DNA of 64,000 nucleotides from Blumeriella jaapii (taxonomy: Eukaryota; Ascomycota; Leotiomycetes; Helotiales; Drepanopezizaceae): positions 62,001 through 126,000 of the forward strand of contig VWND01000083.1 in assembly GCA_009599575.1 (NCBI GenBank), written 5' to 3'. The translations under genes were made by a program, and so were the position numbers. Positions within the stretch are counted from its first letter, which is position 1, and the number at the start of each line of letters is the position of its first letter. The notes under the pieces were generated by a model. The model saw only the letters and a program-made list of their open reading frames with translations. It ran no database searches and was not told the origin of the DNA. Positions 34,783-46,239 of this stretch are shown piece by piece.

Positions 34783-35579
34783 CGTCAGCTTTCTTTTATT
34801 TTAATTAATTGCTTTTCGCCGCGTTCGCCGCGAATTTTCAAAATGCTTTTGATTTCTATTTGCTTTCGATACGCCCGTCTGATTTTACGCGAAAGTATTA
34901 TAACGGACTTTTTGCTTTTTTGCGTTTTCGAACTTTTTAGCGTAAAATACAATCGTTGTAAAGTTTCGTATATTTAATACTTTTTTGTAAATCTTTTAAA
35001 CTTTTATTCGAATTCGCTTTTAATTAGCTATAAGTTTCTGCCGTACGCGCTATCGAGGCGCAAACTTTTTTCGCGAGCTTTAACGATTTTATAAATCGTT
35101 TCGATACTGCTATCGCCGCTGCCGCTTTTTTTTTTTTTATTGCCGAAGCTAAAGCTTTTGCTAAAACTTTTATCGATTTTATTATTTACGACGCTTATAT
35201 AAATCGTTTAAAAAAAAATAACGCTTCGGCTTTTATAATAATCGGAAATCGTACGAATCGCGCCGCGGCTCGAGCTGCCGCTGCTGCTGCTGCTGCTGCG
35301 TCCGTTTTTGCCGGTTTAGCGGCTGCTGCTGTTTTGAAAGCTTTGGCTGCGCCGGCCCTTTTATTTAACGACGCTAATATAAAACGTATTTTCCGACGTT
35401 TCGAAAACGTCGCTCGGATTTATTCTGATTAATTAAATTAAATTCTGGATTTTTACGAAAATATCGTAATTGCAATTTAAAATTCGATTACGGCTATCGT
35501 AAAAGCTTTAATTAAAATAAATCGAATATTTTGCGAATTCGTTTAATATTAATTTTTTTTAGCCTGCCGCTGCTTTTGA
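34725..35579 (+). pseudogene. Antisense ORF of family C (284 codons), unknown function, C1 copy
   Basis: Starts ATG at 34725 (Met-Ala-Ala-Ile-Phe) and stops TGA at 35577-35579, on the strand opposite to gag-pol, between integrase and 3' LTR. About eight internal TAA/TAG codons all fit CAA/CAG origins. Features: a Phe run from a long T tract (34748-34782), mixed helical segments (NAFDFYLLSIRPSDFTRKYY, AEAKAFAKTFIDFIIYDAYI) and an alanine run of GCT/GCC/GCG codons (35274-35300) after NRTNRAAAR. It ends with RIFRRFENVARIYSD and a short hydrophilic tail. C2 keeps the same frame, so this is not a chance opening. No family recognised. It is G+C-richer than its surroundings. Confidence 0.65.
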
Positions 35580-35990
35580 ATTTAAAAAAAATAGCGATAA
35601 TAATAAAAAAAAAAATAATAATAAAAATAAATTAGCTTAACGGCGGTTCTAAGGTTTTCTAAATATTTTTTTTTTTTTTTTTTATTTTTACGGCGCGTAT
35701 TCGTTATTGCTCCGTTGCTATTATTTATCGTATTTTTTAAATATTTTTTTACAACCTTTTTTGCGTTTGTAAAATGGTTTTCTGACTTTTAAAAGTTTTC
35801 GCTTAATAAATAACTTTTTTATCGCATTAAATAATATCGGCCTTTTTTTGTATTTTTATAAATTTGTATTAATTTAACCTTGTATTTTTCTGATTTTTAA
35901 AATTTTATTATATTATTTTTCGGCTCGGCGTCGTTCCGACCTTGCTAAAATTTTAATAAAAAAACGTGGAAAATATCGTAAATACGATAT
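35580..35990. other. Spacer between antisense ORF and integrase, C1
   Basis: A+T-rich with long A and T runs (35600-35690). No frame kept in C2. Nothing else recognised. Confidence 0.4.
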
Positions 35991-37080
35991 TAAAAAAAAA
36001 GCTCGAATTAATAAGCTTGGCCGTGCTCGTGTATAATTCGCTTAATTTTAAAAAATCTTAGATATTTATTTAAAAGCTTTCGAAAAAATCGCAGCTGTCG
36101 AAGGTTTTTGATCGATAATAATATTTTGTCGTTTATTTGAAATTTAGTTTTTTTATATTTAGCGTCGTAAAACTTTTTGTAATTCGCGTTGGCTTTTTTT
36201 AACTTTTTATTAAATATTTTTTTTTTTTTTTGCAATATTTTAATTCGTTTTTCCGCTGACGATACTTTTTTTTTTACGACGTCGTTTTCGATATTGCTGC
36301 TAAGTTTTGAATGAAAACCGTATAATATATAAAAAAAAGTAAAACCCGTAAAAGCGTATATCGAATTGTTATACGTAAATTCGGCTAAAGCAAATTTCGT
36401 AGCCTAATCGTTTTGTCGATAATCGTAATACGTGCGAAAGTAGAATTTTAAAATTTAATTTTAACGTTTCGTTTGGCTATCGGTTTAAAAATGAAAAGCG
36501 GTGTTTAATCGACGTCGTATTTGTAAATAAAATATTATTAAAAATTAAAATTTATTAATAAAAACTAATTTTTTGTTTATAATAATTTTCTGAAAACAGC
36601 CAAAATTTTTATAAACGTGTTATATAAATATTTTAGCTAAATCTGAAGCTAAAATCGTTTTTTGTATCGGTATATATTTCGATAATTTCGTATATCGGTT
36701 TATTATAACAAATATAAAATCGTAAATACGATTTCGTTTTTTATTAAAAAGTAAATCCGTAATAAAATTTATAATTATTTTTTTCCAAAGTTTCGTAAGA
36801 ATCGAAAAAAAAACTAATTCGCTATAAAATCGGTGTTTTTTAAGCTTGCTTTTTTAATACTTTCCATACGTATTAACGTAACGTTTTACGTCGCTTCGTA
36901 AACCAGGCCAGAAATACTTTTTTTCGACCAGTTTTAGCGTTCGCCGAAAATTCTAATAGCCGGCGGTCGAATCGTCGTAATTAATTTTTAATATTTCGCT
37001 TTTAATAGCGCTTTTATTCGGAATATACGCACGTTTTTTATAACGTAATAATTTATTTTAATTTATACGTTAATATTTTT
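35990..37080 (-). pseudogene. integrase of C1
   Basis: HHCC domain around 36870-36990 (KKYFWPGLRSDVKRYVNTYG), with Cys read as Tyr. Catalytic core: the three acidic positions appear as IINFIT, IIINKK and SQTKRQN, that is Asp to Asn, Asp to Asn and Glu to Lys, each one G-to-A step. The C-terminal basic module is open at 36008-36235 (ANYKKFYDAKYKKTKFQIND), similar to the end of Ty3/Gypsy integrases. This copy is catalytically dead in all three positions. Confidence 0.82.
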
Positions 37081-37419
37081 CGAATCCGGCTCGATTGTTT
37101 TGCGAAGCCGATTCGTACGTTTTTTATAATATAAAAAAATCAAATTTTTGCAATTTAAAAATAATTTTATAAATCGGTTTTGCTAGCTCGTTATTAGCCG
37201 TTTCGGATTATAATAATACAGCGGCTACGCTTCGTAGTATATATTATTTGCAATTAATAATATTAGCAAAAAACAGTTCGGCGAAAAAACCTTTTATTTG
37301 GCTTTTTTCCGCTTGTTTTTTATTTTTTGATTTCGTTAACAAAAACTTCGAATATTTATCGGCGCGAAATAATTTATACTTCGATTTTAAGCGTGTTTTT
37401 ATTACGAAAAACATTTTAA

Positions 37420-38800
37420 AATTTTTTAAATAAATTAGTTTTAGTTTACGATGCAGCGTAAACAGCTGTTCGTTATTTTTTTTTAAATTTTTTTTAAAAT
37501 CTGGCCGGCGAAAAAAATCATTCGCCGGATTAGAAACTTTTGTTTTATATTCGATTGCAAAATCGTATTTAGCTAACTCGTCGGCCCATTTCGTTTAGCG
37601 TCCGTTTAGACGTTTTTTCGTAAAAAAGTATTTCAGATTATAATAATTTGTACGTATAATAATAACGTCGAAAGCGCTACGTAAATATTAGTTTTATTAT
37701 TTAAAAGCGTAAATTATAATTATTAGCTCAGCGTCGTAGATTTCGTATTTTTATTTTATAGAAAAAAGCTTTTTCGAATAATATACGATGGGATGCTAAC
37801 GTATCTTCGTATTTTCTCCGAACAATTGAAATAATATTTCGCTTATAGCGAATTTCGAAACGTTTGTTTCGATTTGGATTTTTAATCGAAGGTCGAAATA
37901 GCGTAAAATCGGTGCTTAGCAAAACTTTTTTTTTAAAAATAAAAAGACGAGCTTCGTTTCGAATAAAAAACGAAAAAGGTCCGATATTTTTTTTCGTTGT
38001 ATTTTTTTCAGAAAATTTGTAATAGATCGGCAAAGCTTAACGTAGTTTTTAATAAAACGTTTATAAAAGTTGGTGAAATCCAAAAATACTTAAATATTTC
38101 GCTACGTAATAAAAAAAGGCTATTTCCGAATATTATTTACTTTTCCTGGGTCCATTTTAATTCTCGTAAAAATAACGACGAAGCCTAAGAACTTAATCGT
38201 ATTCGTATCGAAAGCATATTTTTTTAAATTTTCGTAAAATTTATTAATACGAAGTTTTTCGAAAATTTTTTTTACCGCGTTTATATAATCGTCGAGGTTT
38301 TCGAAAAATATTAAAATATCGTCGAAATAAATAATATACGTAATATTTATTAAATCTATTAAAGCTTGATTAATATACGTTTGGAAAGTTGCTGGTGCGT
38401 TCGAAAGGCCGAAAAGTAATACGCAGTATTCGAAATGTTCGTAACGAATGCGAAACGCAGTTTTCCATTTATTTTTTTTTTTTATTCGAAGGCGATGATA
38501 CGCCCAAATGAAATCTAGCTTAGTAAATATTTTAGCTTTTTTCAAACGATTTAAAGTTTCGTTTATAAAAAATAGAAAAATTCGATTTTTAATCGTAACT
38601 GCGTTTAAACCCTTATAATCGACGCATAATCGTAAATTTCCGTTTTTTTTCGGTATAAATATTACCGGTGCGCCGGCAGAGCTAATAGACCTTTTTATTT
38701 AATCTTTTTTTAAGTTCGAATCGAAATATTCGCGCAATTCGATGAATTCAGATTCCGACAAAAAATAAATTAATTTTTAAAAAAGGTTTTTTTTTTCCGC
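37420..38800 (-). pseudogene. reverse transcriptase and RNase H of C1
   Basis: IPKKNGNLRLCVDYKGLNAV at about 38600-38665, IFTKLDFIWAYHRL in an open run 38120-38545, and the active site YFDD intact at 38318-38329 followed by ILIFFEN. The connection and RNase H include 37728-38033 (NEARLFIFKKKVLLSTDF) and a tether to about 37430. RIP stops occur between the open runs. Confidence 0.85.
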
Positions 38801-39059
38801 GAGATTTATTCGATGTTTTATAAAATAGTAAAAAGCTAGGATAACCGCGGCGGTATCGTCGAACATGTCGGCGTAGTCGTCGTATTTAAAAAATAATTAA
38901 TGCTGTTTTTTAATAGCTTTTTTCAAAACGATATAAAACGCTTGCTTTTTTTTAGATTCTTTTTTAAAACGTTTAATTATAACGAAATTAAACTATAAGC
39001 GTTCGATTAAATATCGCTACGATTTAATTCGAAAGCTTATAACGGAATCGATATTTCGC

Positions 39060-39420
39060 AACTAAAAAAAATCTAAAATAAATAAAACTTTTGAGATATT
39101 TATATCGCAAGCCACGAAATCGTTTTGTATTTTTTTAATTGTTTTATAATTATTAATAACGCGAATAAATTGCGTATACGTGCCGTAAATAATTTTTTTT
39201 TTTTTTTTTAACCGTAAATAAATTAATACGTTTTTAAATTGGTTTTTATTTATATTTAATTAATAATTTTTAAATTACGCAGTTTTTCTCCGCGCCGCAA
39301 TCGATAAAAGCTCGTTTCGTACGAGTTTCGCTTTTAGCTTTTTTAATTTCGACTGAAATTATTATTTTCTGCTTTTTTTTTTCGTTCGATTTTATTAATA
39401 ACGACGAAATTAAAATCGAA
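39060..39420 (-). pseudogene. retropepsin region of C1
   Basis: RAFIDCGAEKNCVI at about 39270-39315, the same unusual D-C-G-A active-site word as in C2. It is followed by the conserved NLFTV and GTYTQFIRVI segments. Confidence 0.72.
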
Positions 39421-39479
39421 CGGAAGCTTTTCCCGAATTTTTAGATTTGTTAGCTTCGAAGCAGTTTGAAATTATATAT

Positions 39480-40880
39480 TTTTTTTTATTATATTTATAA
39501 TATTCGATTTTTAAATAATTGGCTATGCGATGCTTTTTTTTTTGGCAGCGACTGCATTTCGAAAAGTAAAAAAAATCGTTAAAAATTTTAGGATTTTAAA
39601 AAATTTTGTTAAAATTATCGTTTTTTCGCTTTCGTTTTTTTTTTATAACGTATGTTCGAATCGAAAACGGTATATATTTGTTTTAATTTTTAAATCTTAA
39701 TCGTAAATATAAGTTTTTTTTTTTCTTTTTTTTTTGCGTTCGTTTCGTCGTTTATTATTTTTCGTTTCGTCGCTAATAATTTTATTAACATTTTCGATAC
39801 GACGGGCGATTAATATTAATTTTTCGTGCGAATTTATAACTGCAGTATTGTTTCGTTTAATAATTTCTTTTCGAAAAGTAAATCGGAGTTTTACGAAAAA
39901 TATTTTTTTTTTAGTCGCATCGTTTGTTATTTGCAATTGTTATTCGAAATTATTTAAATAAGCAACGAAATCGTTAATTAATTTATGTTTTTTTTATTTT
40001 GCTTTATCGTATAAATTCGAAGCCGCGATTTCTCGATTTTCCGTATTTATTAAAAAATCTAATATCCATTTTTTAAAATCGTTTTATATAGTTCGAATAT
40101 TCGTAAAACGTCGTTCGTATCCGGTTTATTTTTTTTTTATTTTATCGTCGAAAGCTAAAATACAGGCGTTAATTTTTTTTTAATCGATACAAAATATTAT
40201 TTTTTTATTTTGGCGAAAGCTTCGTTTTATACGCCGAATAAAAAATTAAGCTTTTTTAATATTTTTTCCTTGATATATTAAAAAGTTTTTTATTTTTAAT
40301 ATTTTTCGGCTCGAATTCGCTATATTTTTTACAAAAAATATAATATATTTAAAAAAAATGCTAAATCGTTTTTAATAAGTATTATTATCGTAATGCTTCG
40401 AAAATATTTTATAATAATCGCTAGCTTGGGTTATTTTCTGTTTTTTTTCAGCTGGAACGATATTAAAAAATATAAAAATTTTTTTTTCGATATTTTCGAA
40501 AGCGTTAAATTTTCGTTGGAATTATTTAATCTTTTTTCGGAATTCGTTTCGGCGTTTTTTGATTTTTTCGAGTTTTTTAATTGTTTCGTAAATCTTTTTC
40601 TCAGTTTTTTTCTGTTTTATTTTAGCTTGTATTTTTTTTATTTTTTTACGTTTATCGTTTTTTTTTTGTTCGACGCGGATTCGTTTATTAGCCAAATAAA
40701 TTAAAATTTCGATAAAAAGTCTTTCCGAATCGCTTTAAACGTGGCTTTTTTTAATAATTTCTTCGATAAAAAAAATTAAAAAATCGTCGCGCTTTAGTAA
40801 TAAAATATTTTCGACCTTTAATAAAGCTAATAACGTTAAAAAAAACGATGGTACGAAGTCTTTTTAAGCAGCCGAAAATG
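39480..40880 (-). pseudogene. gag of C1
   Basis: Lys/Arg/Glu-rich gag frame. The open run 39697-39936 (KLRFTFRKEIIKRNNTAVIN) matches C2 at 2106-2340. The zinc knuckle region near 39485-39530 has lost its cysteines. The long hydrophobic frame on the opposite strand (40393-40704) is its shadow. Upstream, 40880-41027 is leader without recognisable features. Confidence 0.72.
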
Positions 40881-41027
40881 CTGAATTTTTTTAAATAGCT
40901 GGAAATATTTGTTTTCTGCGAATGCGAAAAGTTATAATATCGATAATAACGATATAAATATAATAATATAATAGAAAATTGTTTTAATAATATCGAACTG
41001 CCGTTTCGGTAAATAAAAAAATCAAAA

Positions 41028-41439
41028 TATAAAAATTAAAAAGCAGGGAAATACTAGTTTAAATAATAAAGCTTAAATAAAATTAAGTTGATAATCAAAC
41101 TGATTTCTACTTTTTATATTTTTAGTAAAAAACGTGTATAAGTACAAAAAAAGGGGTGGAGCCTTCGAAAAAGTATTTCCCAAGAAACCAGGCGAATTCT
41201 ATTTAATATGCTTCTTCAGCCCCCATCCCGACCTTTTCTCATTCTTTTCAATATAACCCTAATAACTGGTTTTTTAGCAATCATTCTTATAAAATGTTTT
41301 ACCTAAATGTTATCTTCAGCCCTTATAATATTATCCGGCCCCCACGGCCTATCCGCAGAAAGTGCTATTCGAGAGTTGGTAGAAGGCAGAGGGTCTTGGC
41401 GGATCACCTGACTTATACACGTGATATTGGTTCCTGACA
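41028..41439 (-). repeat. 5' LTR of C1 (412 bp)
   Basis: Starts TATAAAAATTAAAAAGCAGG and ends GGTTCCTGACA. The right half (41210-41439) is much less mutated than the left. Confidence 0.94.
41111..41118 (-). promoter_or_regulatory. TATA-like box in C1 5' LTR
   Basis: The coding strand reads ATATAAAAAGTAG; GATATAAAAAGTAG in the other LTR. Inferred promoter element. Confidence 0.45.
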
Positions 41440-41444
41440 ATTCG

Positions 41445-42480
41445 ACCGCCGGCCACTAAAGCTTTCGGCGAACGCTAAAACTGGTCGAAAAAAAGTATTT
41501 TTGGCTTGGTTTACGAAGCGACGTAAAACGTTACGTTAATACGTATAAAAAGTGCTAGAAAAACAAGCTTAGAAAGCACCGACCCTATAGCGAGTTAGCT
41601 TTTTTTTCGACTTTTACGAGATTTTAGAAAAAAATAATTATAAATTTTATTACGGATTTATTTTTTAGCAAAAAACGAAATCGTATTTACGATTCGATAT
41701 TCGTTATAATAAACCGATATACGAAGTTATCGAAATATATATCGATATAAAAAACGATTTCAGCTTCAGATTTGGCTAAAATATTTATATAACACGTTTA
41801 TAAAAATTTTGGCTGTTTTAAAAAAATTATTATAAACAAAAGATTAGTTTTTATTAATAAATTTTGGTTTTTAATAATATTTTATTTATAAATACAACGT
41901 CGATTAAGCACCGCTTTCCATTTTCAAACCGATAATTAAACGAAACGTTAAAATCAAGTTTTAAAATTTTATTTTCGCACGTATTGCGATTATCGACAAA
42001 ACGATTAAATTACGAAGCTTGTTTTAGCCGAATTTACGTATAATAATTCGATATACGCTTTTACGAGTTTTATTCCTTTTCGTATATTATACGGCTTTTA
42101 TTTAAAACTCGGTAGCAACGTCGAAAGCGACGTTGTAAAAAAAAAAGTATCGTTAGCGGAAAAACGAATTAAAATATTATAAAAAAAAAAAAAAATATTT
42201 AATAAAAAGCTAAAAAAAGCCAACGCGAATTATAAGAAATTTTACGACGCTAAATACAAAAAAACTAAATTTTAAATAAACGATAAAATATTATTATCGA
42301 CCAAAAACCTTCGATAGCTGCGACTTTTTCGAAAGCTTTTAAATAAATATCTAAAGCTTTTTAAAATTAAGCGAATTATATACGAGTACGGCCAAGCTTA
42401 CTAATTCGAGCTTTTTTTTTAATATCGTATTTACGATACTTTTTACGTTTTTTTACTAAAACTTTAGCAGGGTCGGAACG
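41445..42480 (+). pseudogene. integrase of C2 (remainder)
   Basis: Continues from 34078 after C1. KKYFWLGLRSDVKRYVN-like sequence lies at about 41490-41540. The core region (41640-42060) is frameshifted, and the C-terminal basic module is at about 42120-42330 (cognate of 36008-36235). TAA/TAG at Gln sites. Confidence 0.75.
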
Positions 42481-42850
42481 ATACCGAGCCGAAAAATAAT
42501 ATAATAAAATTTCAAAAATCCGAAAAATACGAGATTAAATTAATACAAGTTTATAAAAATATAAAAAAGGGCCGATATTATTTAATACGATAAAAAGGCT
42601 ATTTATTAAGCGAAAACTTCTGAAAGTCAGAAAACTATTTTACGAACGTAAAAAAAGTTGTAAAAAAATATTTGAAAAATACGATAAATAATAGCAACGA
42701 AGCAATAACGAATGCGCGCCGTAAAAGCAAGAAAAAAAAAAAATAAAAACATTTAGAAAATCCTAGAACCGCCGCTAAACCAATTTATTTTTATTATCGT
42801 TATTCTTTTTCCTATTGTTATCGCCATTTTTTTCAGATTCAAAAGCAGCG
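42480..42850. other. Spacer between integrase and antisense ORF, C2
   Basis: A+T-rich, matches 35580-35990 in inverted orientation; no coding signal seen. Confidence 0.4.
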
Positions 42851-43682
42851 GCAAGCTAAAAAAAAAATTAATACTAAACGAATTCGCAAAATATTCGATT
42901 TATTCCAGTTAAAGCTTTTACGATAGCCGTAATCGAATTTTAAATTACAATTACGATATTTTCGTAAAAATCCAGAATTTAATTTAACTAGTTAGAATAA
43001 ATTCGAGCGACGTTTTCGAAACGTCGGAAAATACGTTTTATACTAGCGTCGTTAAATAGAAGGGCCGGCGCAGCCAAAGTTTCTAAAACAGCAGCAGCCG
43101 CCAAACCGGCAAAAACGGACGCAGCAGCGGCAGTCCGAACCGCGGCGCGATTCGTACGATTTCCGACTATTATAAAAGCCGAAGCATTACCCTTTTTTAA
43201 ACGATTTATATAAGCGTCGTAAATAATAAAATCGACAAAAATTTTAACAAAAGCTTTGGCTTCGGCAATAAAAAAAAAAAAAACGCGGCAACGGCGGTAG
43301 CAATATCGAAACGATTTATAAAATCGTTAAGATCCGCGAAAAGTATTTACGCTTCGATAGCGCGTGCGACAGAAATTTATAGCTAATTAAAAGCGAATTC
43401 GAATAAAAGTCTAAAAGATTTACAAAAAAGCATTAAATATGCGAAGCTTTGCAACGGTTATATTTTACGCTGAAAAGCTCGAAAACGTAAAAAAGCAAAA
43501 AGTCCGTTATAATGTTTTCGCGTAAAATTAAACGAACGCACCGAAAGCAAATAAAAATCAAAAGTATTTTAAAAGTTCGCGGCGAACGCGGCGAAAAGCA
43601 GTTAATTAAAATAAAAAAAAGCTAACGAAAAAATAAAAATAAAAAAGAAAAAAAAGAAATTAAACAGGAAAATAGCGGCCAT
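42850..43682 (-). pseudogene. Antisense ORF of family C, C2 copy
   Basis: ATG (minus) at 43682 with the same Met-Ala-Ala-Ile-Phe start as in C1. The frame stays open, apart from TAA/TAG at Gln positions, to about 42850. Words shared with C1 include IYDAYINRLKK, NRTNRAA and RIFRRFENVARIYS. The alanine run is shorter (about three or four residues, 43124-43135) and the Phe run is broken by Ile. Amino-acid differences are partly conservative. A small indel near the 3' end shifts the frame. Confidence 0.65.
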
Positions 43683-43915
43683 TTTAAAAAAAAAAGCTTT
43701 TTCAACGAAAATACGAACGCTACCGAAAATAAAAAAAACAAAACAGCAAAACAGCTATAATTTACGACCAAAAGCGGAAAATACAGTTATAATTCACGAT
43801 CGAAAGCGAAAAAAACCGTACGTTATTTCGAAAGCGTAACGTACGTTATATACGAAAGCATACGTATAAAAAAATCAATCGCTTTTAAAAACCAAAAGCT
43901 TAAAAAAAAAAATAA

Positions 43916-44328
43916 TATCAGAAACCAATATTATATATATAAATTAAATAATCCGTCAAAACCTTCTGCCTTTTATTAATCTTCGAATAATACTTTTTAC
44001 GAATAGGCCGTAAGGGCCGGATAGTATTATAAAAGCTAAAAATAATATTTAAATAAAACATTTTATAAGAATAATTGCTAAAAAACCAGTTATTAAAATT
44101 ATATTAAAAAAAATTGAAAAAAGGTCGGAATAAAGGCTGAAAAGCATATTAAATAAGATTCGCCTGGTTTTCTGGGAAATACTTTTTTCGAAGGCTCCAC
44201 CTCTTTTTTTGTATTTATACACGCTTTTTATTAAAAATGTAAAAGATAGAAATCAATCTGACTATTAACCCAATTTTATCTGAGCTTTATTATTTGAACT
44301 AATGTTTCCCTGCCTTTTAATCCTTACA
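43916..44328 (+). repeat. 3' LTR of C2 (413 bp)
   Basis: Starts TATCAGAAACC (TGTCAGGAACC before mutation) and ends AATCCTTACA. Inverted with respect to the C1 LTRs, as expected for opposite elements. Followed by AAAGC, probably one half of its target duplication in A2. Confidence 0.92.
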
Positions 44329-44339
44329 AAAGCTTTCGA

Positions 44340-45690
44340 TTTTCTCGTATGCGTTTTGAAAATCGTTTAAAAAAAGGTTTTCGTTTTTATTATTATTATT
44401 AAAAAGCGATTTTCGGCCGGTTCGATTTCGTTTACATTTACTAGCTTGAAAGGGCTTTTGGATGGAACCGAGGGTCGGCTCGTAGAAGGTCGTGCAAATT
44501 GGCTTCGAATTTTCTGATATAAAGTAAAAAACGAGCGTTGTCGTTAATCCGATCGAAAAGGAAAAACGCCAAAAAAAGCGTTCTGGCGTGAAAAAAAAGG
44601 AAAAACAGCAAAGGGCTAAAAAAAAGCTTGTAGAACATTTAAGCGATTTTCGTACGTACGATTTGACTCGTAATACGCTTTGATTAAGAATTTATTATTT
44701 TAATAAATAATAAATTTGATAAAAAAGCGACTCGCGTATAAAATTCGTTTAGCCAATTGATTTTGTTTTTTTTAACGGACGGCGGTGAGCTAATTTTTGA
44801 AAGTCGTTGTACGCGCCTATTTTAAATGCAGCTTTTTTTATAAACGCTTTGGTATTTTATCGCGAAAAGCGTTTCGAAACTGTTTGTTAATTCGTATTTA
44901 AGCGTTCGCTGCGAAAATGGAAAATCGCAGGTAAAATCGCTAAAAATCGTCGTGCGTATTTATTACAAATATTTTGAATTCGTTTTCGGCTTTCTGAACG
45001 TCGGAAAAGTCGGCCAGGAAATCGGCGACTTTTTTTATTAATTTTTCGGAAAAAGTAAAATCGGAACGGTCTAAGATACGCGGGGTCAGAAACTCTTTTG
45101 CTACGCTTTCGGTTTAATCGAATATATAATTTTTGCGAAATCGATCGCTAGCAAAATAATCGTGGTAGAATTCGAAATTATCGAAAATTTTAGTTTTTTA
45201 ATAGCGTGCTTTGTAATTTTCATTATTGTTTAATTTAAACTTAAAGTTCGGAACGCGTTTTATACGAGCTAGTCGAAAATCAGCAGATAAATAGGACTTA
45301 TAGCGTAAAAGGCGCGCTAAGGTTTTGGCCGTCAAAAGAAAATTTAAAAAAAATTTTCGAAAAGCGTAGAAATTGGTTTGCAGCGTTTATTGGTTGAAAT
45401 AAAACGTTGCGAAAAGAAAAAGGAGCAGCAGATTCGCGACTGGCAGAAGTACGTTCGATAAATTTTACTAAACGCTTTAATTAAAGGGTTTGTCGCAATC
45501 GCATAGCTTTCAGAAATTATCGTTTACGCTTTTGCGCTTTTTTCAGTTGATTTTGCAAAAGTCTTAACTGAACGTTTTCAGCGCTAAGCTGCAAAAAAAT
45601 GGCAGGCGAAATGGTTGGCGCTTTGCTTTTTCTTTTGTTTTTTTTTTCTCGGGGAAAGGACTGTTTTTCAGAAAAAAAAGCTTTTGGGAG
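44340..45690 (-). pseudogene. gag of A2
   Basis: Same layout as A1 gag: coiled-coil-like N-terminus near 45540-45640, capsid region 44900-45480, C-terminal part to 44340. Fragmented by stops; no open run longer than about 70 codons. Confidence 0.68.
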
Positions 45691-45909
45691 AGGCTACTTT
45701 TTCGCTGATTAAAAAAAAAAAGATTAAAATGTAATAGCAGAAGCTGAAAAGCTTTGCTGAAAAAAAAATCGTTAAACAAAAGCTATTTTTCGTAAAATGC
45801 GGAAATAAACCTTTTTACGACCGGTCGATCATTTTGATATAACTCGTAAAAAATTCGAAAAAAAAGATAGTTTACGCTGTCGCCAGCGTAAAAAAAAAGT
45901 TATTAATAA

Positions 45910-46177
45910 TATAACGATTTAATCAGTCGAAAGGCTAGGAGATTAATTAATTGGTCGCCGAGTTTATATAATATAAAAAACGAGCTTTTGGTTTTGTAAC
46001 AAAAATATTTATTTAAAATTAACAACTGCAAAAAACAAAGGTTGCTAAGGGAAAAAAGCCTTATATATATGAATGGTTTTTATAATTGATGGGAGATTCA
46101 CCAGGAGACCAGGGAGCTTGCAGCTATACGTAGTTGCTGGGATGATACACGAGGTGGCAAAAGAGTGAATCGTCACA
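45910..46177 (-). repeat. 5' LTR of A2 (268 bp)
   Basis: Starts TATAACGATT and ends TCGTCACA. It has a single copy of the 28-bp unit. Confidence 0.92.
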
Positions 46178-46239
46178 GAAATAACAACGCGAATAATTTC
46201 GGCTTTATAAAATTCAAAGCGCAAATAACGAAACAGCCG

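Larger units (their letters stand above)
34079..41439 (-). mobile_element. Element C1: complete family-C element (7,361 bp) inside C2
   Basis: LTRs of 412 bp at 34079-34490 and 41028-41439. ATTCG is duplicated at 34074-34078 and 41440-41444 and occurs once at the matching place inside C1 (about 36980). C1 lies opposite to its host C2 and entered its integrase. Order on the minus strand: 5' LTR, gag, protease, RT, RNase H, integrase, antisense ORF region, 3' LTR. Confidence 0.95.
1190..44328 (+). mobile_element. Element C2: family-C Ty3/Gypsy element, split into three segments
   Basis: C2 reads left to right in three pieces: 1190-2952 (leader, gag, protease), 31952-34078 (RT, RNase H, integrase start) and 41440-44328 (integrase, antisense ORF, 3' LTR). 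Joining 2952 to 31956 after removing one CTAA restores the protease-RT linker at the same length as in C1. Joining 34078 to 41445 after removing one ATTCG restores the integrase sequence seen in C1. The 5' LTR and first roughly 170 bp of leader lie left of A4, outside the window. C2 sits in A2, whose sequence resumes at 44329. Confidence 0.88.
44329..46177 (-). mobile_element. Element A2: 5' part of a family-A element, host of C2
   Basis: Colinear with A1 from about 9634 to 11505. The left end is the C2 insertion point; the rest of A2 lies left of the window. The right end is its 5' LTR, followed directly by family-B sequence (B3), so A2 entered B3. Confidence 0.88.

Noticed and set aside
35270..35340. 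GCT-repeat as a microsatellite of no further meaning
   Set aside because: It stays in frame within an ORF shared by C1 and C2, so it is treated as part of that ORF.
40393..40704. 103-codon hydrophobic, Phe-rich plus-strand frame
   Set aside because: Lies exactly opposite the Lys-rich gag of C1; Lys codons read backwards give Phe. A shadow frame.
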